Positions 1 through 10,120 of a stretch of DNA of 64,000 bases are shown one piece after another. Positions within the stretch are counted from its first letter, which is position 1, and each line of letters starts with the position of its first letter. Both the position numbers and the translations under genes were made by a program. Source of the stretch: Micrococcus sp. (GTDB lineage Bacteria > Actinomycetota > Actinomycetes > Actinomycetales > Micrococcaceae). The notes beneath the pieces are model-generated. The model saw nothing but the letters and a program-made list of their open reading frames with translations, did no database searches and was not told the origin of the DNA. The DNA is taken from assembly GCA_029961105.1 (NCBI GenBank), contig JASBVO010000006.1, positions 124,001 to 188,000 on the forward strand, given 5' to 3'.

Positions 1-291
1 GAACTTCGCGAACAGGGTGGGATGCTCCGGCGCCGGCTGGCCCATCTCGAGGATGTGGCTGCGGTAGTTCATGCCCACGCACACGACCTTGCTCGGCCGG
101 GGGACCAGCGGGGCCAGGTCTGCGGCACTGACGGAGACCGTGGCGCCGCCGCCCTGCGCCGCGATGGATTCCCAGCACGGCGCTGTGAGCAATTCGCCGA
201 CGTCCTGGTATCCGTCAATGAGCACATACGTGTCTCCGTCGAGGCGAGCAGCGGCGGTGCCACCGTTGATCCGGAGGGTTGCGAGTTTCAC
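1..291 (-). CDS. Fumarylacetoacetate hydrolase-family protein (5' part, truncated by window edge)
   Basis: The first 97 codons are present and the gene runs off the left edge. The N-terminal strand-rich region is followed by the family hallmark KVVCVGMNYRSH and then PTLFAKF, typical of FAH/acylpyruvase-type C-C hydrolases and isomerases that bind a divalent metal. The start is GTG at 291, with AAGGA at 301-305 (complement) as ribosome site. It is divergent from the transport operon at 593 and shares its control region, so it may process a keto-acid product of that pathway. The exact substrate cannot be told from this fragment. Confidence 0.85.
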   Translation of the reverse strand, partial: MKLATLRINGGTAAARLDGDTYVLIDGYQDVGELLTAPCWESIAAQGGGATVSVSAADLAPLVPRPSKVVCVGMNYRSHILEMGQPAPEHPTLFAKF

Positions 292-379
292 GTGAGTACG
301 TCCTTGGTGTCGGGCGGCGCCGGACACAGTGCCCGACGCCGAACATTCGATGGTGGAACACTAACCTTCGAGACAATAA

Positions 380-389
380 GTGTCTACAC
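380..389. promoter_or_regulatory. Possible second GntR-type half-palindrome
   Basis: GTGTCTACAC is a 4-2-4 inverted repeat with a core similar to the better palindrome at 453-466. It lies in the divergent intergenic region, nearer the FAH-family gene, and could be its operator. Assigned by similarity only. Confidence 0.3.
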
Positions 390-434
390 ATTGCCTAGAA
401 GCTCTGTAGTGCACTCGGGTTTTCGCCAGAGCTG

Positions 435-466
435 TTGACGAAAGGCATCTTCAACTGTGTACAGTT
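435..466 (+). promoter_or_regulatory. Promoter with overlapping palindromic operator for the opine-type operon
   Basis: TTGACG at 435-440 resembles a -35 box. The 6-2-6 inverted repeat AACTGTGTACAGTT occupies 453-466 and covers the expected -10 position (TGTACA at 458-463, 17-bp spacing). A repressor bound here would block RNA polymerase. A near match, AACTGTATACACAT, lies in the promoter of the GntR gene at about 9003-9016, so that regulator is the natural candidate. Confidence 0.6.
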
Positions 467-592
467 GGATCACCTTTGGAGGAGACCTCGATCACATCCG
501 CTCGATACGGGTCTCGGCTCAGGGACAGCACCGCAGATTCATCACGAACCGCCCACTCCGGCGGTGAACCGCAGAACCTAAGGAGAAACGGC

Positions 593-1510
593 ATGAAAGC
601 TTTCCGTCATGGAATGGCACTGGTGGCCGGCGCGGGCCTTCTCGCCGGGCTGTCCGGCTGCGCCAATCCTTCTAGCAGCGGTGCCAACGTCGAGGCGAAT
701 GACGTAGGCCCGGCCGTCGAGAACACCGTGAACGAGGACATCGCCGGGATGGTCCCCGAGGACATCCGTTCTGCCGGGAAGTTCACGGTGGCTATCAACC
801 CGGATATCGCACCGGTCAAGTTCCTCGACAGCAACGGCGAGGTCGCCGGGCTGAACCCCGAGCTGCTGGAGGCTGCGGGCGAGGTCATGGACCTCGACGT
901 CGCATTCCAGGAGGCGACCTTCGACGCACTGGTCCCCGGACTGGAGGCCGAGCGCTTCGACGTGATCGCCTCGATCGGCGACTTCAAGGAACGTCAGGGC
1001 AAGATCGACTTCATCGACTACCTCACTACTGGGTCGGCGCTGCTCGTGGCTGCCGACCACGAGAAGGATGAGCTCGCGGAGGCCGACATGTGCGGCATGA
1101 AGCTCAGCTTCGTCCGCGGTACCTATCAGCAGGGGCAGATCGAGTCCATCAACAAGGACTGCACGACAAACGGCAGCGAGGCCATCGAGGCCACCGGCTA
1201 CGGCGACGCCAACGGGGCCCTGCTGTCCGTGAAGAGCGGGCAGGCAGACGGCTTCTGGGGTGACCTGCAGCAATTGGCCTACAACGAGAAGACCAACCCC
1301 GAGCTCTACAAGGTCGCCGCCAAGGATGCCTCGGGCCCTTACGGCATCGGCATCAACAAGGAGAACGCGGAGTTCCGCGATGCACTGCAGGCGGCCCTGC
1401 TGGAGCTGGTGGAGAACGGCACCTATGAGCAGACCCTGGAGAAGTGGGGCCAGACCGAGTTCGCCATGCCGGAAATGCCGCTCAACACCGGCGGAAGCAT
1501 GGAGGGCTAG
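593..1510 (+). CDS. Amino-acid-type ABC transporter substrate-binding lipoprotein (copy 1)
   Basis: This is a 305-residue family-3 extracellular binding protein that should be anchored outside the membrane and deliver solute to the permease encoded next. The signal peptide ends in the lipobox LSGC with Cys23 as lipidation site. The mature part has the usual SBP_bac_3 pattern, including FTVAINPDIAP, a DFKERQ segment and SGPYGIGINKEN. AGGAG at 581-585, seven bases ahead of ATG 593, fixes the start; an upstream in-frame ATG at 476 lies at the likely transcription start and would destroy the signal peptide. It is first in an operon with permease and ATPase. A closely related second copy is encoded at 5894. 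Confidence 0.93.
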   Translation: MKAFRHGMALVAGAGLLAGLSGCANPSSSGANVEANDVGPAVENTVNEDIAGMVPEDIRSAGKFTVAINPDIAPVKFLDSNGEVAGLNPELLEAAGEVMDLDVAFQEATFDALVPGLEAERFDVIASIGDFKERQGKIDFIDYLTTGSALLVAADHEKDELAEADMCGMKLSFVRGTYQQGQIESINKDCTTNGSEAIEATGYGDANGALLSVKSGQADGFWGDLQQLAYNEKTNPELYKVAAKDASGPYGIGINKENAEFRDALQAALLELVENGTYEQTLEKWGQTEFAMPEMPLNTGGSMEG

Positions 1511-1519
1511 GAATCCGTC

Positions 1520-2517
1520 ATGGCACTCACAACGAATGGCAGACCAATGACACTCACTGAGCCCGTAGGCTCGACCACCCGTCGGCACCAGGACCTGGCG
1601 GCCCTGCCAATCCGTCCCCGGCCGAGCCTTAAGCGCTGGATCTCCTACGTCCTGGCCGCCTACGTCGGCTTGATCGCCCTGGAGATGCTCTTCTTCAACC
1701 AGAACTGGCAGTGGGACGTCGTCGGTTCGTACCTGTTCAGCCAGATCGTCATCAGTGGGCTGCTCAACACCATCCAGCTGACCGTCCTGACCACCGTGTT
1801 CGGGCTGATCATCGGTGGGGTCATCGCCTGGTGCCGCCTGTCGAACCTGGCGGTGCTGCGGACCTTCTCCCTGCTCTACATCTGGGTCATGCGCGCCATG
1901 CCACCGTTGGTCATGCTGCTGCTGATCTACTTCGTGGGTGCCTTGGTGCCGAACTTCTCCATCGGGATCCCCTTTGGGCCGTCCTTCCTGGACATCCCAG
2001 CGAACCAGGTGATCTCGCAGTTCAGCGCGGCGGTCATCGGACTGTCGATCTACCTGGGGGCGTACTCCGCGGAGATCTTCCGCGGGGGAGTGCAGTCCCT
2101 GACCGCCGGGCAGGCAGAGGCCTGCAAAGCCCTCGGCCTGTCCCCGACCAAGGCCTACGTCAAGGTCCTCGGACCGCAGGTGGTGCGCAACATCACCCCG
2201 GCCATGGCCAACGAGGTCATCACCATCTTCAAGAACACCTCGCTGGTCTCCGTCATCGGCTACACCGAGCTGCTCACCACCGTCCAGAACGTCTACGCGG
2301 TGTCCTTCGAGACCATCCCCCTGCTGACCGTCGCGGTGATCTGGTATCTAGTGCTCACCAGCCTGGCCATGGTGGGCCAGTCCCTGCTGGAGCGCCACTT
2401 CGGCAAGGGCTTCAACCGCCGCAAGGGATCGGTGCCCCGCTCGACCCAGGTCGAAGGCTCCGAGGGCCCCGTCGCCCCCAACCCGCTCACCGATGTACTG
2501 GCAGCAAAGGACGAGAA

Positions 2518-2521
<4 letters not shown>
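1520..2521 (+). CDS. Amino-acid ABC transporter permease
   Basis: This 333-residue inner-membrane protein of the HisM/GlnP type has several hydrophobic spans from about residue 35 to 285. Its EAA loop, [18 protein letters not shown], docks on the ATPase. AGGAA at 1509-1513 supports ATG 1520; an in-frame ATG at 1547 is the alternative. It begins nine bases after the binding-protein stop and overlaps the ATPase start by four bases (ATGA), so the three are translationally coupled. Only one permease is encoded, so it probably acts as a homodimer. Confidence 0.93.
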
Positions 2522-3331
<810 letters not shown>

Positions 3332-3339
<8 letters not shown>

Positions 3340-4519
3340 GAGCCGGTCAACCTTCCAGCCCTCGATCCTCATGGTCGGCGCCGGGGTTCTCGGGGTCAAC
3401 CTCGCCAGCGAACTCGCCCGGCACGGGCACCGGGTGACGATCCTGGACGCCGGCGAGGCCGGCACGGGAACAACCGCCGGCAGCTATGCCTGGGTGAATT
3501 CCAACAGCAAGAGCCCGGCGAGCTACGCGGACCTGAACCTCTACGGACTGCGGGCCCACGAACGCTGGTCCGCTGCGCGGACCAGGACCTGGTTCCACCA
3601 GACCGGTAATCTCCAGGTGGTTCACGGCGCTGAGCGTATGGCGGACGTCGAACGTGAGGCTGCCCAGTACCTGGATGCCGGGTACCCCGCTCAACTGCTC
3701 ACGGCCCGCGGCGTCGCCGAGCTCGAGCCAGGCCTCAACCGGGAGGATGTGGTGGGAGGGGTGCTCTTCCCGCTCGAGGGGTGGGCAGACACTGCGGCCA
3801 TGACGGCTGTCCTCCTCCAGGAAGCCCAGGACCACGGTGCGCAATACCTGCCCTATCACCGGGTCATCGAGCTCACCGAGAGCGGTGTATCCGCCCAGAC
3901 ACCCGACGGCGGCACCAGCGCCTGGGAAGCGGACGTCACCGTGCTGACCGCGGGCAACGGCATCCGCGCACTCACCCGCGGCCTCGGCCTCGAGTTCCCG
4001 ACCCGGCCGACCGCACTGGACGAGCCACTGTCCAGGCCCGATGCCGGGCACCACACCGTGGGCATGACCGTTACGACCAGTGCGGCCACCGGACTGCCGG
4101 GACACATGGTCCAGACGGACGACGTGTCCTTCCGGCCCAGCCCCACCGGGGGCGTGATGATCACCGACCATCCCACCGCCAGCCGGTGGGATCCCTCCGG
4201 AGAGACAATGTGGGCGGCCCCGGACGACCTGCTGCGTCGGGCCCGCCGCATCTGCCCTGCCCTGGACTCCACCGAGGTGGTCACCGTCCACGTCGGCCAC
4301 CGGATCCTGCCGGACGACGGGATCACCATCGCGGACTGGCTGGACACGGACCGCAGATACTACGCCGTGGCCACGCACAGCGGCATCACGCTGGCTCCCC
4401 ACCTGGCGGAGACCGTCGCCCGGCAGATCAGGACCGGCGAGCGGGATGCATCGCTGGCGGACTTCGGTCTGGGCCGGTTCGGCAATCTGCATCGGCCCGC
4501 CGCAGCCGCCGGCGTCTGA
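3332..4519 (+). CDS. FAD-dependent oxidoreductase, DAO family
   Basis: A 395-residue flavoprotein of the D-amino-acid/glycine oxidase fold. The N-terminal dinucleotide-binding motif [15 protein letters not shown] is followed by an acidic residue after VTILD, and the C-terminal FAD-closing segment reads [12 protein letters not shown]. Members oxidise a C-N bond of an amino acid or a secondary amine; subunits of octopine/nopaline oxidases belong to this superfamily. No signal peptide is visible, so it is likely cytoplasmic. It starts inside the ATPase gene and precedes an opine-dehydrogenase homologue, which suggests oxidative cleavage of an N-substituted amino acid. The exact substrate is inferred, not shown. 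Confidence 0.85.
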
Positions 4520-4657
4520 CGTAGGTCATCGCGAAGATCGTCGGTCCCCCCGTCCGACGTTCAGTGGCTTCTGCACGCCCACCACACCCCCCAATACGTA
4601 CAAAGACACCATTCTCTGACCCTCCACCTCACACTGCACGAAAGGCATCAGAACACC

Positions 4658-5818
4658 ATGGAACAGGCACAGAACCAGGGACGCCCCATCACCGTCATCG
4701 GAGCCGGCAGCAGCGGTCACGCCGTCGCGGCCTTCCTCTCGCTCCAGGGCTACACCGTCAAGCTGTGGAACCGCAATGACGCAACCGAGGTGGAGCGCTG
4801 GCTCAACCCGATCATCGAACGCGGTGGTATCGAGGCCAAGGGCAAGATCGAGGGCTTCGCCCCGATCCAGCACGTGACGACCGACCTCGCCAGCGCCCTG
4901 GAGGGCTCCTCCGCAGTACTCGTCAACACCACCACGGACGCCTACCCAGAACTGGCCCAGCAGCTGGCCGCCCACCTGACCGAGGACCAGCCGGTCATCC
5001 TCATGGCCGCCGGGACCCTCGGATCGATCGAGTTCCTCAAGGGCCTGACCGCCGCGGGCTTCACCGGTGACCTGCTCATCGGGGAGACCCCCGGCACCAT
5101 CTTCGGCAGCCGCGCCAATGCCCCCGCCGTCGTCGAGATCGCCGGCCAGAAGAAGAACGTCAAGCTCTCCACGTTGCCCCGCGGGCGTGAAGCCGAGCTG
5201 GCCGCCGTCGTCCCCGAATTCGAACTCGCCGTGGGTGGGGACGTCCTCAGCTCCGGGTTCAACAACACCGGCGCGAGCCTGCACGTGGTTCCCATGGTGC
5301 TGAACGCCGGTTGGATCGAGTCCACCGAGGGTGACTTCCTCTACTACCAGGAAGGGATCACCCCGGCCCTCGCGGCTGCTATCGAACAGATCGACAACGA
5401 ACGCCTGGCGGTGGCCTCGGCCTTCGGATATGAGGCCACCTCGCTTCACGACTACCTGGTCAAGGGACTCGGCGCTCCGGCGGGCAACCTCAACGACACC
5501 ATCCACGGGGTGGCCATGTACGCCTCGATGCCGGCACCGAAGACCCTGGACCACCGCTTCCTCTGGGAAGACGCGCTGGCCGCCGTCGTGCCGGTGCTCG
5601 CCCTGGCGGAGATCGCCGGCGTCCCCGCACCCATGCACCAGGCCATGCTCACCACCTCCAGCGCACTGCTGAACCGCGACCTCGCAGCCGAGGGACGCAC
5701 CACCAGCAACCTCAACCTCGAGGGGTACACAGTGGAAGAGATGAAGAACCTCGTCAATGACGCCACCGCCCTCGCCGACTGGAAGCAGCGCACCGCTTCG
5801 GTGCCCGTCAGCGTCTGA
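4658..5818 (+). CDS. NAD/NADP octopine/opine dehydrogenase-family protein
   Basis: A 386-residue two-domain dehydrogenase. The N-terminal Rossmann motif is ITVIGAGSSGHAVAA. The C-terminal helical domain carries His209 (in GASLHVVPMVLN) and Asp305 (in FLWEDALAAVVP). From memory these match the catalytic His-Asp pair of the Arthrobacter sp. 1C opine dehydrogenase, as does the EGITPALAAAIEQIDNERLA stretch. Family members interconvert an opine with an amino acid plus a 2-oxo acid using NAD(P). In a transport operon the cleavage direction is likely. A 138-base gap precedes it, with GAAAGG about 11 bases before the ATG, and a hairpin follows it. Confidence 0.9.
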   Translation: MEQAQNQGRPITVIGAGSSGHAVAAFLSLQGYTVKLWNRNDATEVERWLNPIIERGGIEAKGKIEGFAPIQHVTTDLASALEGSSAVLVNTTTDAYPELAQQLAAHLTEDQPVILMAAGTLGSIEFLKGLTAAGFTGDLLIGETPGTIFGSRANAPAVVEIAGQKKNVKLSTLPRGREAELAAVVPEFELAVGGDVLSSGFNNTGASLHVVPMVLNAGWIESTEGDFLYYQEGITPALAAAIEQIDNERLAVASAFGYEATSLHDYLVKGLGAPAGNLNDTIHGVAMYASMPAPKTLDHRFLWEDALAAVVPVLALAEIAGVPAPMHQAMLTTSSALLNRDLAAEGRTTSNLNLEGYTVEEMKNLVNDATALADWKQRTASVPVSV

Positions 5819-5826
5819 CCCCCTGG

Positions 5827-5853
5827 GGGCCGGGGCAGATGATGCCCCGGCCC
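5827..5853 (+). terminator. Intra-operon hairpin between the opine dehydrogenase and second binding-protein genes
   Basis: GGGCCGGGGCA and TGCCCCGGCCC form a perfect 11-bp stem around the loop GATGA, nine bases after the dehydrogenase stop. There is only a short T run afterwards. It may be a partial terminator or an mRNA-processing stabiliser that sets the second binding protein apart from the upstream genes. Confidence 0.6.
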
Positions 5854-5893
5854 TTCCCTAGCGGACCCCCACCGCATCACGAAGGAGAAAACC

Positions 5894-6820
5894 ATGAAGA
5901 AGTTCCGCAACGGCCTGGCACTCGTGACCGGTCTTAGCTTGCTGGCGGCCCTGTCGGCCTGTGCCAATCCGTCCTCGGCCGGGACCGCCACAGACTCCGA
6001 TGCCCCGACGGGCGGGAACACCGCCGTCGAGGTGGCTGTCGACGAGGAGATCGCGGCCATGGTGCCAGAAGAGATCCGGTCCAAGGGCAGCTTCACCGTG
6101 TCCATCAACCCGGACATCGCCCCGATCAAGTACGTGGACGAGAACGGCAAGATGGCCGGGTTGGTCCCGGACCTGCTAACCCATGCCGGCGCCGTCATGG
6201 ACCTGGACGTCAACCTGGCCAAGGGCACCTTCGACGGGATGATCCCGGGCATCGAATCCAACCGGTTTGAAGTCATCGGGTCCATCAACGACTTCAAGGA
6301 ACGCCAAGCCACCGTCGACTTCATCGATTACCTCAAGACCGGAAGCGCCATCCTCGTTCCGGCCGACACCGAGGCCGACGAGATGACCCCGCAGGACCTG
6401 TGTGGGCTCCGCGTCGGCTACGGACGCGGGACGGTCCAGCAGGGTCTGATCGAGGAGGCCTCTGCTGAATGCCAGGCCGCCGGCAAGGAGGCGATCGCGG
6501 TCTCGCCCTACGGTGACGGTGGTGCCGCCCTGCTCGGCGTCAAGAGCGGCCAGGACGACGCGTACTGGGGCGACGCCCAGTCGTTGCTCTACAACGCCAA
6601 GACCACGCCCGAGGCCTACAAGGTGGTCTACAAGGACGTGGCCGGGCCGTACGGGATCGGACTGAACAAGGAGAACACCGAGTTCCGCGACGCCTTGCGC
6701 GAGGCCCTGCTGAGCATGGTCGAGGACGGCACGTACGACGAGGTGCTCAAGAAGTGGGGCCAGGAGGAGTACGCCCTGCCTGAGCTGCCCCTGAACACCG
6801 GCCCCGCCCTGGAGAAGTGA
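5894..6820 (+). CDS. Amino-acid-type ABC transporter substrate-binding lipoprotein (copy 2)
   Basis: A 308-residue paralogue of the lipoprotein at 593, sharing the signal-peptide style (lipobox LSAC), INPDIAP, FKERQATVDFIDYLKTGSA and GPYGIGLNKEN. GAAGGAG precedes the ATG. No second permease or ATPase accompanies it, so it probably feeds the same importer with a different affinity or ligand, or acts as a sensor. The linker after the lipid Cys and the acidic mid-section differ clearly between copies, so the duplication is not recent. It is followed after three bases by the FMN enzyme. Confidence 0.92.
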   Translation: MKKFRNGLALVTGLSLLAALSACANPSSAGTATDSDAPTGGNTAVEVAVDEEIAAMVPEEIRSKGSFTVSINPDIAPIKYVDENGKMAGLVPDLLTHAGAVMDLDVNLAKGTFDGMIPGIESNRFEVIGSINDFKERQATVDFIDYLKTGSAILVPADTEADEMTPQDLCGLRVGYGRGTVQQGLIEEASAECQAAGKEAIAVSPYGDGGAALLGVKSGQDDAYWGDAQSLLYNAKTTPEAYKVVYKDVAGPYGIGLNKENTEFRDALREALLSMVEDGTYDEVLKKWGQEEYALPELPLNTGPALEK

Positions 6821-6823
6821 CCC

Positions 6824-8050
6824 ATGAATCTCCGATTGGCCATCAACGTCGAGGACTTCCGCCGGCTCGCCCGCCGCCGGCTGCCCAAGCTGGTGTTCGA
6901 CTTCATGGACGGCGGCGTCCTTGACGAGTGCACCCGAGACGCCAACGAACGCGACTTCCGTCGGATCGAACTCAGGCCGAAGGCCTGTGCGACCCTCACG
7001 GACTTCAACACCGGCACCTCGGTCCTGGGCACGCCGGTAAGCTTTCCGCTCCTGGTCTCGCCCATGGGAACGCTGACGATGTTCCACCCGGAAGGGGATG
7101 CCGCCATCGCACGGGCGGCCCGGAAGACCGGCAGCATCTTCATGCACAGCTTCGTCTCCGGGGTGACGATCGAGGACACCGTAAAAGCCATTGGTGACGC
7201 CGACCGGGTGTGGGCCCAGACCACGCTGCGCACCCCCGAGGAGAACGAGGCCTACCGGCGCCGAGTGGCCAACCTGGGCATTCGCACGCTCATGATCGCC
7301 GCGGAGACCGTCGGCTCGGACAAGCGCGAACGAGACCTACACAACGGCCTGGCGACCATGCCACCCCGGCCACCGCTCAAGGGCCTGGTCGACTTCGCGC
7401 TGCACCCCGGATGGGTGTACCGCTGGCTCACCGGACCGAACACCACCTTCGCGGACCACCGCATCGACGGCAACCCGATCAGAATGAGTCAGATGTACTC
7501 CTTCATGGGGGAATATGGCCGCCCGAACTGGTCTGCCCTGCAGCGACTACGGGACTCTTGGGACGGCAACTTGGTCGTGAAGGGCATCGGCACGCCCGAG
7601 GACGCTCTGTTGGCCGTGGACCTGGGCGCGGACGCCTTGGTCGTGTCCAACCTCGGTGGGCGGCACTTCGACGGGCAGCCGTCGACGATCAGCGTCCTGC
7701 CGGACATCGTCAAGGCGGTGCGGGGGATCGGCAGCTCGATCGACATCGTCGTCGACGGCGGGGTCCGCCGCGGTAGCGACATCGTCCGGGCCCTGGCGCT
7801 CGGCGCCACCGCTGCCGCGGCCGGACGGCCGTTCGGCTATGCCATCGCGGCTGCCGGCCAGGAGGGCGCCGAGAAGGTCTTCGGGATCTATCGGGAGGAG
7901 TTCACCGCAACGATGAAGTCCGTCGGCGCCTCCACCGTCCGGGAGATCAATTCCTCGGTGCTGCATCCGGGGCCACTGGGCACCTCGGGCTGGCACCAGG
8001 CGGCAACGGGCATGGGGCACGCAGAGGCCTCCGTGGTCGCGAGCCACTAG
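6824..8050 (+). CDS. FMN-dependent alpha-hydroxy-acid oxidase homologue with altered active site
   Basis: A 408-residue TIM-barrel flavoprotein of the LldD/glycolate-oxidase family. FMN-contact features are kept: the Lys in VVKGIG (Lys253), GGVRRGSDIVRALALGA near the C-terminus, and Arg280 after GG. The invariant catalytic His of the family's SNHGGR motif is Leu277 here (SNLGGR). Alignment from memory to flavocytochrome b2 also puts Phe27, Thr134 and Glu161 where the family has Tyr, Tyr and Asp. It should bind FMN but is unlikely to oxidise a hydroxy acid by the known hydride mechanism. Last gene of the operon, three bases after the second binding protein. Confidence 0.88.
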   Translation: MNLRLAINVEDFRRLARRRLPKLVFDFMDGGVLDECTRDANERDFRRIELRPKACATLTDFNTGTSVLGTPVSFPLLVSPMGTLTMFHPEGDAAIARAARKTGSIFMHSFVSGVTIEDTVKAIGDADRVWAQTTLRTPEENEAYRRRVANLGIRTLMIAAETVGSDKRERDLHNGLATMPPRPPLKGLVDFALHPGWVYRWLTGPNTTFADHRIDGNPIRMSQMYSFMGEYGRPNWSALQRLRDSWDGNLVVKGIGTPEDALLAVDLGADALVVSNLGGRHFDGQPSTISVLPDIVKAVRGIGSSIDIVVDGGVRRGSDIVRALALGATAAAAGRPFGYAIAAAGQEGAEKVFGIYREEFTATMKSVGASTVREINSSVLHPGPLGTSGWHQAATGMGHAEASVVASH

Positions 8051-8081
8051 TCAGTCCTGGATATCGTGCAGGCCCGAGGTC

Positions 8082-8118
8082 GTGTGGCCGTTCACCGCAT
8101 CGCGGTGGGCGGCCACAC
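8082..8118. terminator. Bidirectional hairpin between convergent genes
   Basis: GTGTGGCCG and CGGCCACAC (9 bp) enclose a second stem, CACCGC and GCGGTG, around ATC, with a TT/GG mismatch between. It sits between the convergent stops at 8050 and 8175, so it can end transcription from both sides. Confidence 0.6.
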
Positions 8119-8174
8119 ATGTGTCTGCGATCCGACGTGCAGTTCGTTTGCACAGTCCCTCGGCAGAAGACTTT

Positions 8175-8930
8175 TTAGCGACGGGCGACAGATTTCTTGC
8201 CGGTGGCCATGGCCAAGGCCTCCTGAATGGCCACTCCGGGAGCGTCCACAGACACGTCACCCAAGACGGTGAGCGCGGTATGGGACAGGTGCTGGGCCAT
8301 CAGCGACCCGGCGCGGGCTGAGTCCCCGCCCTGGACTGCTTCGAGGATGGCTTGGTGGTCGGCCTTTGCGTGGAGATGCGCCTGGGGATGCCACATCCAG
8401 TACAGGCGCACGTACCGTTCGCTACGCTCCGCGTAGGACTGGATGACCTTGAGCATGGGCTGGCCCGCCCGGGCGACGCAGATCTCGTGGAAACGGCGGT
8501 GGCGCTGCATCCACTCGGCCTGGTTCTCCGGTTCCACGGGGACATCCATGTCCCGCAGGCACTGCTGGGCCTCCTCGATCTCTTCCTCTTCCAACCGGCC
8601 CGTGGTGATGCGCGCGCCGAGGGACTCCAGGGCGATGCGGGTGCTGTAGAGCTGGTCCAGCTCCTCCCCGTCCATGCTGCGCACGACGGCGCGCTGGTTC
8701 GGGTCCGCGGTGATGAGATCTTCCTCCTGAAGACGCCTAAAGGCCTCGCGCATCGGCGTTCTGCTGATCCCGAAGCGCCGGGCCAGCTCCGCCTGCTTGA
8801 GCACCGCACCGGGAGGCAGGACCCCATTGAGGATGAGCTGGCGCAGGTGGGAGTGCACCTCATGACTTGTCTGCCGGGAGTCCGTCAGCTGGGGGAGCTG
8901 GATGGCGTTCGCGGAGAAGGGTGGGATCAT
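8175..8930 (-). CDS. GntR-family transcriptional regulator, FCD subfamily
   Basis: A 251-residue regulator. The N-terminal winged helix carries LILNGVLPPGAVLKQAELA and RFGISRTPMREAFRRLQEE; the C-terminal all-helical FCD domain keeps metal/ligand His residues (RRFHEI, ADHQAI, MAQHLSHTAL). FCD regulators usually sense organic acids made by the pathway they repress. ATG 8930 is preferred because the frame further upstream runs through a promoter-operator. It faces the opine-type operon, and the palindrome in its own promoter resembles the operon operator, so it is the probable local repressor and autoregulator. Confidence 0.9.
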   Translation of the reverse strand: MIPPFSANAIQLPQLTDSRQTSHEVHSHLRQLILNGVLPPGAVLKQAELARRFGISRTPMREAFRRLQEEDLITADPNQRAVVRSMDGEELDQLYSTRIALESLGARITTGRLEEEEIEEAQQCLRDMDVPVEPENQAEWMQRHRRFHEICVARAGQPMLKVIQSYAERSERYVRLYWMWHPQAHLHAKADHQAILEAVQGGDSARAGSLMAQHLSHTALTVLGDVSVDAPGVAIQEALAMATGKKSVARR

Positions 8931-9002
8931 GGTGCACGTCTTCTTCGGTCGACGATGAGATGAATGGCGCGTGTGCGGATACCGCTGTGGCTGCCCAAGC
9001 GA

Positions 9003-9050
9003 TGTGTATACAGTTATCGGCATGTTACCCGCTGGTCGGCTGTTTGTCAC
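9003..9050 (-). promoter_or_regulatory. Promoter and operator of the GntR/FCD regulator
   Basis: On the minus strand GTGACA (9050-9045) and TAACAT (9027-9022) are spaced 17 bp apart. AACTGTATACACAT follows immediately at 9016-9003, where an autorepressor would stop initiation. Its similarity to 453-466 suggests one protein binds both. The rest of the 8931-9316 gap shows nothing I can name. Confidence 0.55.
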
Positions 9051-9316
9051 CAGCAGACTGGGGGGAGCCGGGCTAAGACCTGCGCCGTCCCGGGACCACT
9101 CCCTGATCCGTGGCGGGCCGAAATGCACCTGTCGCCGGTCCATCAGGTCATGACGGGCGAATCCCCAGAGGGGAGTCACTGGGGGGAGCGGCGGTCCTCA
9201 GAGGGTTCAGGCGGCGGCTCGTGTACGCCCGACCATAACGGCACCGGCCGGGGGCCCGCCCGTCCCATCCAAGACACCCCGAGGTGGACACGTCCGTTCG
9301 ACTAGCCTCAATGCCT

Positions 9317-10039
9317 ATGAGAACCCTCGACCGGAGCTCCGGGGTGCCCCTGCACCGTCAGATCCAGCAGATCCTCGCCGAGGAACTGCGTGCGGGTCAG
9401 GCTCCGGTGATGACCGAGGTGGCGCTCATGGAGCGGTTCAATGTCAGCCGGGCCCCGGTCCGCCAGGCGCTCGCCGGGCTCGTGAGCGAGGGACTGGTGT
9501 ACCGGGAGCGCGCCAAGGGCACGTTCCCGGTGGACCGGGTCAACGTGGAGCGCCCCGCCGGCGTGCAGTTCGGCGGACTGGTGGGCTACCTGACGGAACG
9601 CGGGCTGGATCCGGAGTCCACCGTGCGCGACCTGCGGCGCGCTGTGCCCCCGGCCGAGGTCCGGGAGGCGCTGCGCCTGGGGCCGGACGAGGAGGTGCTG
9701 TCCTTCGCCCGGCGGGTGTCGGTGAAGGGCCAGCCGGTATCCTACAGCCGGATCTGGATCGTCAGCCCGGAGGAGTTCCTGCCGACCGTGGAGGAACTGG
9801 AATCCTCAGGGTCCGCGGTGGAGTTGCTGGAACAGCGGTACGGGATCTCGTACCAGCGATCCGAGCACCACGTCTGGGCCAAGCCGGCCGACGAGGATGA
9901 GGCCTCGGCGCTCAAGGTCGAGGTGGGGGACCCGGTGCTGGTCATCGAGACCACCGTGTCGTCGCGGGAGGGCAAGCCCGGGGTATGGCGCCGGGTGGTG
10001 GACCGGGCGGAGCAGTTCAAGCACGTGTTCACGTCGTGA
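9317..10039 (+). CDS. GntR-family transcriptional regulator with UTRA domain
   Basis: A 240-residue HutC-type regulator. The winged helix spans about residues 5-70 (SSGVPLHRQIQQIL, FNVSRAPVRQALAGL), followed by a UTRA ligand domain. No Shine-Dalgarno is seen. TAGCCT at 9303-9308 lies eight bases before ATG 9317, a layout typical of leaderless transcripts; ATG 9311 or GTG 9284 are alternatives. It stands alone with a strong terminator behind it, so its target is not obvious from the neighbourhood. Confidence 0.88.
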   Translation: MRTLDRSSGVPLHRQIQQILAEELRAGQAPVMTEVALMERFNVSRAPVRQALAGLVSEGLVYRERAKGTFPVDRVNVERPAGVQFGGLVGYLTERGLDPESTVRDLRRAVPPAEVREALRLGPDEEVLSFARRVSVKGQPVSYSRIWIVSPEEFLPTVEELESSGSAVELLEQRYGISYQRSEHHVWAKPADEDEASALKVEVGDPVLVIETTVSSREGKPGVWRRVVDRAEQFKHVFTS

Positions 10040-10077
10040 GCAGCGCAATCCCGTGGTCGGGATAGCTTGAGCATGAG

Positions 10078-10120
10078 ACGAGAAGGCCAGGATCCCGGGA
10101 GGATCCTGGCCTTCTCGTTT
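10078..10120 (+). terminator. Intrinsic terminator
   Basis: CGAGAAGGCCAGGATCC (10079-10095) pairs perfectly with 10101-10117 over 17 bp around the loop CGGGA, followed by TTT. It ends the GntR/UTRA gene. Confidence 0.85.

Noticed and set aside
476..592. N-terminal extension of the first binding protein
   Set aside because: It would start at about the transcription start and destroy the lipoprotein signal; ATG 593 has a proper ribosome site.
1711..2517. Open frame extending the ATPase gene 269 codons upstream
   Set aside because: It lies inside the permease gene in another frame, and the ATPase motifs begin after ATG 2518.
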